Positions 7,273 to 11,614 of a stretch of 11,614 bases of DNA are shown one piece after another. A program made the translations under genes and the position numbers. The notes beneath the pieces are model-generated. The model worked only from the letters and a program-made list of their open reading frames with translations, was not told where the DNA came from and ran no database searches. Each line of letters starts with the position of its first letter. Within the stretch, counting starts at the first letter, position 1. This stretch comes from Gammaproteobacteria bacterium (lineage in GTDB: Bacteria; Pseudomonadota; Gammaproteobacteria; Steroidobacterales; Woeseiaceae): the NCBI GenBank assembly GCA_030641695.1, contig DAOWGY010000128.1, forward strand, positions 1 through 11,614, in the 5' to 3' direction.

Positions 7273-7293
7273 CGACAGTTGTCGAAACTGTCG
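7273..7293. other. Eight-base-pair stem-loop just after the DUF1249 stop
   Basis: CGACAGTT (7273-7280), loop GTCGA (7281-7285) and AACTGTCG (7286-7293) form a perfect stem starting five bases after the stop codon. No T-run follows (ATCAAGTCC), so it is not a classical intrinsic terminator. It could be a transcript-end stabiliser, a Rho-assisted terminator or a protein-binding palindrome. Confidence 0.5.
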
Positions 7294-7342
7294 ATCAAGT
7301 CCAAGTTTGCCGACCACACAATTGTCATCATGCGGCCTCACC

Positions 7343-7368
7343 CCGGTCGCGGCCGCCGGTCAGCGGCC
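7343..7368. repeat. Imperfect tandem repeat in the leader of the coiled-coil gene
   Basis: CCGGTCGCGGCC (7343-7354) is followed after one base by CCGGTCAGCGGCC (7356-7368), identical except for one inserted A. A further GCGGCC lies at 7332-7337. The second part also forms a six-base-pair hairpin, GGCCGC (7351-7356) with GCGGCC (7363-7368). It sits 11 bases before the ribosome binding site of the next gene. Its function is unknown; a regulator site or a 5' leader structure is possible. Confidence 0.4.
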
Positions 7369-7378
7369 TGAATTATGT

Positions 7379-7385
7379 TAAGAGG
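7379..7385 (+). promoter_or_regulatory. Ribosome binding site fixing the GTG start at 7392
   Basis: TAAGAGG lies six bases before GTG 7392. The ATG at 7390 is followed at once by TGA, so it cannot start the gene, and GTG is the natural start. Confidence 0.65.
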
Positions 7386-7391
7386 CGCGAT

Positions 7392-8426
7392 GTGAGTAGT
7401 CGTACGGCTATCTTCGGAACTGCAAACGACAAGGGCGACGAAAATGAAAAACTCGTCGAGCTCTTCAAGAATCGTGCAGAGCTGAAGAAGGGGTACGCAG
7501 AGCTGCGTAAAGAACAGCTGCGCCTGCAGAAACGCATCAAGGAACAGCAGGGAGCGACCGCACGAATTACGCAAAAACTCGAGCACCTCGAGAGACTGCT
7601 GGTTGACCCGGAATGGGTACACACGGTCGCCGTTTTTTATCAGCTGCGGGCGCAAAACAGGCGCTGCCAGCGCAAGCTGGCGAAATTCGCGGAGCAATTG
7701 AAACAGCAGCGAGAGCGCCGACAGCAGGACGGTCAGCTCTCAGCATGGCATGAGAACCGTGATCAGGAAGCCGCGGCGGCACAGCAGCAGGTAGGCGAGC
7801 ATCGCATGCAGATGCAAATGCTCGAGGACCAATTGCAGGCCGAGCGCCACAAGCTGGATTCGATGGGCGGTATCGCAAGAGTTTTCAAAGGTCGCGCCGC
7901 GTCGGGTGATCTCGATAATCTGTCGGCGCGAGTCGCGACTGCACAGCAGCAAGAGCAGGAATTACTGCAACAACTCGATGCGATTCAGAATCGCCCTCCG
8001 CCGGATACGGAAGGCCTCGGTATCGCCACGAAACGATCGATCAATTTCATGATTATCGCGTTCGCCCAGCAGCTCTATCTTCACTTTCGTGATGACGTTC
8101 TCGCCTCCCTCGTCAAGGAGTCGGGCGACAAAAGCGTTGGGGCGATCAACTACGGCAATAAGAATGAATGCGACGTTCTGTTGGAACGCATCCTGAGCCG
8201 CGTCGACTCGATGGACAAAATCACCACGGATTTTGCCGATGTGCTACAGCGTCGCTCCGGGTTGATCGCCGAACATGCGGTGTTCAAAAAAGACGACGAC
8301 GTGGTGCCGATCGCTGGAACCGTGGCAACCGTGTTCGCGATTGACGCGAATGGCGTCGTCAGGGAAAAAGACGCCAATCTCTTTGGCGAGAATTACTGGG
8401 ATTTGTCTAATGTGATGAGCCGCTGA
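7392..8426 (+). CDS. Unrecognised coiled-coil protein with a conserved-looking C-terminal domain
   Basis: I do not recognise this 344-residue protein. It has no signal peptide and no transmembrane helix, so it should be cytoplasmic. Residues about 18-70 and 84-200 are strongly charged and rich in Gln, Glu, Lys, Arg and Leu, typical of two long coiled-coil arms. They are interrupted near 72-83 (DPEWVHTVAVFY) and 156-175 (a Gly-containing MGGIARVFKG segment). A Pro-rich hinge (RPPPD, 201-205) separates this from a non-repetitive domain at about 208-344. That domain contains an amphipathic or hydrophobic helix (SINFMIIAFAQQLYLHF, 216-232), GAINYGNKNECD (250-261) and a C-terminal segment ending FGENYWDLSNVMSR. 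The single-copy look of that domain suggests it carries the function and the coils drive assembly. Its base composition and codon use look like its neighbours. It converges with the small exported gene at 8446. Confidence 0.8.
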   Translation: MSSRTAIFGTANDKGDENEKLVELFKNRAELKKGYAELRKEQLRLQKRIKEQQGATARITQKLEHLERLLVDPEWVHTVAVFYQLRAQNRRCQRKLAKFAEQLKQQRERRQQDGQLSAWHENRDQEAAAAQQQVGEHRMQMQMLEDQLQAERHKLDSMGGIARVFKGRAASGDLDNLSARVATAQQQEQELLQQLDAIQNRPPPDTEGLGIATKRSINFMIIAFAQQLYLHFRDDVLASLVKESGDKSVGAINYGNKNECDVLLERILSRVDSMDKITTDFADVLQRRSGLIAEHAVFKKDDDVVPIAGTVATVFAIDANGVVREKDANLFGENYWDLSNVMSR

Positions 8427-8445
8427 GCGCGGCAGCGTTGTGCGG

Positions 8446-8979
8446 TCAGATGTCCGTGCGATACATTTGTCGCTTGAAGCGTACCAGGTCGTCGCCGGTG
8501 ACCCCGGGCAGCGCTGTTGTCACGGCGTTGCTGTCGCTGCCCTCGACTGTTGCGGCGTTTTCCTCACCATTGTTGCTTTTGTCGACGGTCAGCGGCGCAT
8601 GTCGTGCATCTACGTCATCGGTTTGCTGAGTCTCCGGTGCACGTAGCTGGGGCTCGTCGAAAATCCTGCGCAGCATGATCTCGACCCGTGGCCTGACATC
8701 GAGTGGATTGGCGGCGGTGTCGTCATCGTCGATCGGGTCATCTACCGAGCTATCACCGGCGGCCAGAGAACTTGCGGCACCGTGATCGACGGCCTTGATC
8801 GTGAGTTTCTCAGCAGAAATATTGAGCAGTTGCGGCGAATCGACCGACTGGTCGCAGCGTGTCTCGGCGCCAGCAGAGGCAAAGGCGGGATTCATCCATG
8901 CACCGCCGAGCGCCATGAGCGCCAACGCGCTCAGGCCACTGATTACATCAGTGTTTCGTGGTGTCTGCCTGAATCTCAA
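8446..8979 (-). CDS. Unrecognised small exported acidic protein downstream of prc
   Basis: From TTG 8979 this is a 177-residue protein of no family I recognise. The N-terminus (MRFRQTPRNT) is basic. A hydrophobic stretch (about 11-30) then leads to AFASA at 32-36, a good signal-peptidase site, so export to the periplasm is likely. The mature part is mostly disordered-looking and acidic, with DPIDDDD at 81-87, many Ser, Thr, Asp and Ala, and one cysteine (42). Two segments look ordered: VRPRVEIMLRRIFDEPQLR (95-113) and the C-terminal LPGVTGDDLVRFKRQMYRTD (157-176). The frame also allows GTG 9003, but GGAGGT at 8984-8989 stands four bases before the TTG and the TTG start gives a cleaner signal peptide. 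It is 77 bases downstream of prc on the same strand, and may be cotranscribed or have its own promoter. Confidence 0.7.
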   Translation of the reverse strand: MRFRQTPRNTDVISGLSALALMALGGAWMNPAFASAGAETRCDQSVDSPQLLNISAEKLTIKAVDHGAASSLAAGDSSVDDPIDDDDTAANPLDVRPRVEIMLRRIFDEPQLRAPETQQTDDVDARHAPLTVDKSNNGEENAATVEGSDSNAVTTALPGVTGDDLVRFKRQMYRTDI

Positions 8980-8983
8980 GGCC

Positions 8984-8989
8984 ACCTCC
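8984..8989 (-). promoter_or_regulatory. Strong ribosome binding site for the small exported gene
   Basis: On the minus strand GGAGGT lies four bases before TTG 8979. It is the best Shine-Dalgarno match in this part of the window, and it supports the TTG over the GTG at 9003. Confidence 0.65.
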
Positions 8990-9006
8990 GGGGAGTTGCC
9001 CACCTA

Positions 9007-9028
9007 GTGTTATAGGCGAGTATAACAC
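9007..9028. promoter_or_regulatory. Perfect 8-base inverted repeat, candidate operator or promoter
   Basis: GTGTTATA (9007-9014), spacer GGCGAG (9015-9020) and TATAACAC (9021-9028) form a perfect inverted repeat in the gap between prc and the small exported gene. On the minus strand it contains TATACT and TATAAC, both five of six matches to a -10 box. TTGCGC stands 16 bases upstream of TATACT, so a promoter for the exported gene may overlap an operator here. The half-sites resemble the TGTTATA arm of gammaproteobacterial Zur boxes, but the spacer is six bases instead of one. An AU-rich transcript hairpin is the alternative; no T-run follows it. Confidence 0.5.
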
Positions 9029-9056
9029 CGTGAATTAGTCGCGCAAACAAACGCTC

Positions 9057-11171
9057 TCAGGGCCTGACCTGTGCTGTCTGGGAGGGTTTTGCGTCCACTT
9101 CCCGCAATTCGGCGAGGTCGGTCGCTATGCCCGCGGCCTGGTCGAGCAGCACGTCCGGCAGGTCTTCCTCCTCGAGATCCTCGAGACTTTCGAGAGATTC
9201 GAGATTCAGCGCCATACGGCGCTCATTTTCGCGTGCGAGTTCCCGTGCTATCTGTTCCTCTCGCTCCTCGAGACGAGCCTCGTAATTGAGCGACACGGTC
9301 GTTCGCGCGCGCACTTCCTCGGCCTCCTGGCTGCGATCGATCAGGTACTTGAAATTCGGATCGCTCTTGGCGCGCTCCTGCTGACTGGCGGTCAAAGACT
9401 CGATTGTGCTGTCCAGTGGTTCGCCGGCACGAAAGCGCGTCGTCTGTATCGTGTCCCAGGGCAGCGCACTGTCCCGAACGCTTTCGCCAAATTCCTCGGT
9501 ATCGATCAGCGACGGCAGGACGACATCCGGGTCGACACCACGGTGTTGCGTGCTCTCCCCGGTGACGCGGTAGTACTTGCCGATTGTCAACGTCAGTTGG
9601 CCATAACCGGGACCACCTTCCGGCTTCAGGTACTGGTCCAGCGAATACAGGTTCTGCACGGTGCCTTTACCAAAGGTCTGCTGGCCGACGATGACGCCCC
9701 TGGCGTAATCCTGGATGGCCGCGGCGAAAATTTCCGAGGCTGAAGCGCTGAAGCGATCGACGAGCACCGCGAGTGGCCCGTTGTAGGCTACGCGTGCTAC
9801 CGGATCCGGGTCATCGAGACGACTGATGCGGCCGCTCGAGTTGCGCAGCTGCACGACAGGTCCGTTGTCGATGAAAAGGCCGGACAGCGCTGTCGCTTCG
9901 GTCAGGTGGCCACCGCCGTTACCGCGCAGGTCGAGCACCAGACCATCGATGCCTTGTTCCTCGAGTTCGACGATCAGTCTCTTAACGTCTTTTGTCGTGC
10001 TCGTGTAATTTTTGTCGCCGTTACTCAGCGCACGGTAGTCACGGTAGAAACTCGGCACCTCAATGACCCCAATGCGCCATTCGCGGCCTTCCCGGGGTAT
10101 GGTAATCACATCGCTTTTTGCAGCCTGCTCTTCCAGTTTCACCTGGTCACGAGTCAGGGCAATGGTCTTTTCGCTGCTGCCGGGCAGGGCGCCGGCCGGA
10201 ATAATCTGCAGTTTGACGACCGTATTCGCGGGGCCGCGAATGAGATCGACGACGTCGTCGAGCCGCCAGCCCACGACATCGACCATGTCACCCTCAGGCC
10301 CCTGCGCAACGCCCGTAATTCGGTCATTGGGCTTCAGTTTGCCGTCGATCGCGGCGGGCCCGCCAGGAATGATCGTGACGATCTGCACATAATCCTCTTC
10401 GAGCTGTAACGATGCGCCGATGCCGAAATAAGAAAGACTCATCTGAATTCGGTATTCCTCGGAATTACGTGGCGACAGGTAGCTCGAGTGAGGATCCAGG
10501 GTGTGCGCAAACGCGTTCATAAAGGTCTCGAAAACGTCGTCGCTGTTCACCTGGTCAATGCGTTTCAGGTAGCGCTTGTAACGCTTCCTCAGCAGCTCCT
10601 GCGACTCTTCCCAGGTCTTTTCTGCGAGTGTCAGCCGCAACACATCGTTTTTGACGCGCTTGCGCCAGATTTCGTCCAGGTCCGTCGTTGCCACGGCCCA
10701 TTGTTCCTCGGAACGGTCGAACTGGTAGTCTTCCGCAGTCGCGAAATCCGGTTCGACATCGAGTTGTGTCAGCGCGAATTCGAGACGTTCCCGGACACGG
10801 GTCTGATAGATGCTGAACATCTCGTAGATCGGATCGAGCGGTTTACTCCGGACGATGTCGTCGAGCTGGTAGCGGTAATTCTCGAAAAACTCGACATCGC
10901 TCTCGAGCAGGTACATACGATTGCCGTCGAGCGCTTCGATATAGCGATCCATGACACGAGACGAAAGCTCATCGTCCACCGAGATGTGGAGATAATGGGA
11001 TCTTTGAATAAATTCGGTGATCAGCTCGCCGACACTCTCGTGGCGCGGGTCCGGCTGCAGCGTTTCCGCCACGTCGTCGGTGGTCGCCAGTACCGGCAGA
11101 GCCAAAACGCTCAGCAAAGTGCCGGCTATCAAGCGGCGGCGGGTTTCGTATTTTCTCAAAGCTATCTCCAT
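9057..11171 (-). CDS. prc: Tail-specific (carboxy-terminal processing) protease Prc/Tsp, family S40
   Basis: Prc is a periplasmic serine protease that cuts proteins from their C-termini; in E. coli it processes FtsI (PBP3) and trims murein hydrolases with an adaptor. The 704-residue product (E. coli 682) has a signal peptide at about 10-29 ending VLA. An N-terminal helical domain runs to about 235, and a PDZ domain covers about 248-325. In the protease core, Ser477 (SASASEIF) and Lys502 (TFGKGTVQ) form the catalytic dyad, 25 residues apart as in E. coli. LVLDLRGNGGG precedes it at 411-421. A charged C-terminal helical domain (about 560-700) ends in an acidic repeat. ATG 11171 has only a weak upstream site. 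TTG at 11159, four codons in, has GGAG six bases before it and is a real alternative that still keeps the signal peptide. It diverges from the membrane protein gene at 11300. Confidence 0.96.
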   Translation of the reverse strand: MEIALRKYETRRRLIAGTLLSVLALPVLATTDDVAETLQPDPRHESVGELITEFIQRSHYLHISVDDELSSRVMDRYIEALDGNRMYLLESDVEFFENYRYQLDDIVRSKPLDPIYEMFSIYQTRVRERLEFALTQLDVEPDFATAEDYQFDRSEEQWAVATTDLDEIWRKRVKNDVLRLTLAEKTWEESQELLRKRYKRYLKRIDQVNSDDVFETFMNAFAHTLDPHSSYLSPRNSEEYRIQMSLSYFGIGASLQLEEDYVQIVTIIPGGPAAIDGKLKPNDRITGVAQGPEGDMVDVVGWRLDDVVDLIRGPANTVVKLQIIPAGALPGSSEKTIALTRDQVKLEEQAAKSDVITIPREGREWRIGVIEVPSFYRDYRALSNGDKNYTSTTKDVKRLIVELEEQGIDGLVLDLRGNGGGHLTEATALSGLFIDNGPVVQLRNSSGRISRLDDPDPVARVAYNGPLAVLVDRFSASASEIFAAAIQDYARGVIVGQQTFGKGTVQNLYSLDQYLKPEGGPGYGQLTLTIGKYYRVTGESTQHRGVDPDVVLPSLIDTEEFGESVRDSALPWDTIQTTRFRAGEPLDSTIESLTASQQERAKSDPNFKYLIDRSQEAEEVRARTTVSLNYEARLEEREEQIARELARENERRMALNLESLESLEDLEEEDLPDVLLDQAAGIATDLAELREVDAKPSQTAQVRP
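9171..9206. repeat. Four imperfect 9-base tandem repeats inside prc
   Basis: Four consecutive 9-base units on the plus strand (CTCGAGATC, CTCGAGACT, TTCGAGAGA, TTCGAGATT) encode an acidic Leu-Glu-Ser/Asp repeat near residues 657-668 of Prc (NLESLESLEDLEEED). The units are in frame, so changes in copy number would lengthen or shorten the tail without breaking the gene. Confidence 0.6.
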
Positions 11172-11223
11172 GGTTCCGCTGACATTGTTTCACAGCAGCG
11201 CTGTAGGCTAGGCTAGATGCCCG

Positions 11224-11244
11224 AGGCCCTGCGATCAAGGGCCT
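11224..11244. other. Stem-loop in the divergent prc/membrane-protein intergenic region
   Basis: AGGCCCT (11224-11230), loop GCGATCA and AGGGCCT (11238-11244) make a perfect seven-base-pair stem in the 128-base gap between two divergent starts. It could be an operator or a leader hairpin of either gene. Nearby, a TAGGCTAGGCTAG short repeat is seen at about 11204-11216. On the minus strand TTGATC overlaps the stem, with a poor TAGCCT 17 bases downstream, which is weak support for a prc promoter. Confidence 0.4.
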
Positions 11245-11299
11245 ATTTGGCATAACATCACGCACTCAGCGCTATGTATACCGCTACGGAAACTCCTGC

Positions 11300-11584
11300 A
11301 TGCGTCCATTAACGGTGATTACCGGCATTCTGCTGGGTTCCAGCCTGTCCATTTCCATCAGCCTGGCGCTGGTACTCGTCGTATTCCTCGTGCTGGCAGG
11401 CGAGCACCCGCGTTTGCAGACTGAATTCCGGCCCTTGCTGATCAGTACGATGATCTTCCTCGGTATGACCACCATATCGGCCGGGAGTTTCTATTCCCTG
11501 ATTATCCGGCATTGGGCGCGGTTCTGGGCGCAGGGACTAATGTGGCTGGGTCTGGCCGGGACTGCCTGGTACTACTGGCCCTGA
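11300..11584 (+). CDS. Unrecognised small three-helix membrane protein
   Basis: I do not recognise a family for this 94-residue protein. It is almost entirely hydrophobic, with probable transmembrane helices at about 5-33, 46-69 and 74-93. Short polar links (GEHPRLQTEFRP, 34-45, and RHW, 70-72) join them. The composition and the aromatic end (WYYWP) are typical of a real inner-membrane protein rather than a chance frame. The ATG has GGAAA seven bases upstream. It diverges from prc, so a link to envelope maintenance is possible by position only. The last 30 bases of the window after its stop show no feature. Confidence 0.65.
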   Translation: MRPLTVITGILLGSSLSISISLALVLVVFLVLAGEHPRLQTEFRPLLISTMIFLGMTTISAGSFYSLIIRHWARFWAQGLMWLGLAGTAWYYWP

Positions 11585-11614
11585 CGGTCGTCATTTGAAC
11601 AAATTCACAGGCAG

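Noticed and set aside
8419..8433. GCCGC-TGAGC-GCGGC stem at the stop of the coiled-coil gene as a terminator
   Set aside because: The stem is only five base pairs, it includes the stop codon, and no T-run follows. In GC-rich coding DNA such stems are common by chance.
9007..9028. A canonical Zur box or an intrinsic terminator at the inverted repeat
   Set aside because: The spacer is six bases instead of one for Zur. The hairpin has an AU-rich stem and no T-run for termination. I kept it only as an unassigned operator-like repeat.
9906..11216. Two long plus-strand frames (9906-10409 and 10488-11216) opposite prc
   Set aside because: Both are shadows of the GC-rich prc coding strand and show no family motifs, signal peptide or ribosome binding site.

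Overview
The window is a stretch of ordinary chromosome from a moderately GC-rich gammaproteobacterium. Three things suggest this. The rsgA and orn genes diverge from each other, the ppsA and ppsR genes diverge from each other, and a YqiB-type DUF1249 gene, a YgiM-type SH3/anchor gene and a Prc-type tail-specific protease are present. The sequence does not look enterobacterial. The species cannot be fixed from the sequence alone. I see no phage, IS element, CRISPR array, tRNA, rRNA or defence locus.

Layout. Bases 1-97 hold a cluster of REP-like palindromes: an inverted doublet plus a third unit cut by the window edge. It sits just downstream of rsgA (114-1016, minus), a ribosome-maturation GTPase. 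Divergent from rsgA is a forward run of orn (oligoribonuclease), a DUF938 methyltransferase-like gene and a GFA/CENP-V-type zinc protein. These three have a 6-base gap and then an overlap, so they are probably cotranscribed. A YgiM-like SH3/coiled-coil/membrane-anchor protein follows 34 bases later. ppsA (3445-5808, minus) converges on that gene and diverges from ppsR (5910-6734, plus). This pair makes phosphoenolpyruvate synthase and the enzyme that switches it on and off by phosphorylation. Next come a DUF1249 gene with a possible leaderless promoter, and an unrecognised coiled-coil protein (7392-8426, plus). On the minus strand, prc/tsp (9057-11171) is followed downstream by an unrecognised small exported acidic protein (8446-8979). 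The window ends with a three-helix membrane protein (11300-11584, plus), divergent from prc.

Functional links. RsgA acts in 30S maturation and Orn in the last step of RNA decay. PpsA and PpsR control gluconeogenic carbon flow, and the threonine that PpsR should modify is visible in PpsA two residues before the catalytic histidine. Prc is a periplasmic protease that works on C-termini, and the small exported protein behind it is a candidate partner or substrate by position only.

Several starts appear to be TTG or GTG. For ppsA and the small exported protein, a good Shine-Dalgarno sequence decides for TTG over the longest frame. The points most worth a second look are the REP doublet, the 22-base inverted repeat between prc and the small exported gene, the two unrecognised proteins, and the DUF1249 promoter. 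None of these amounts to a clear new system.
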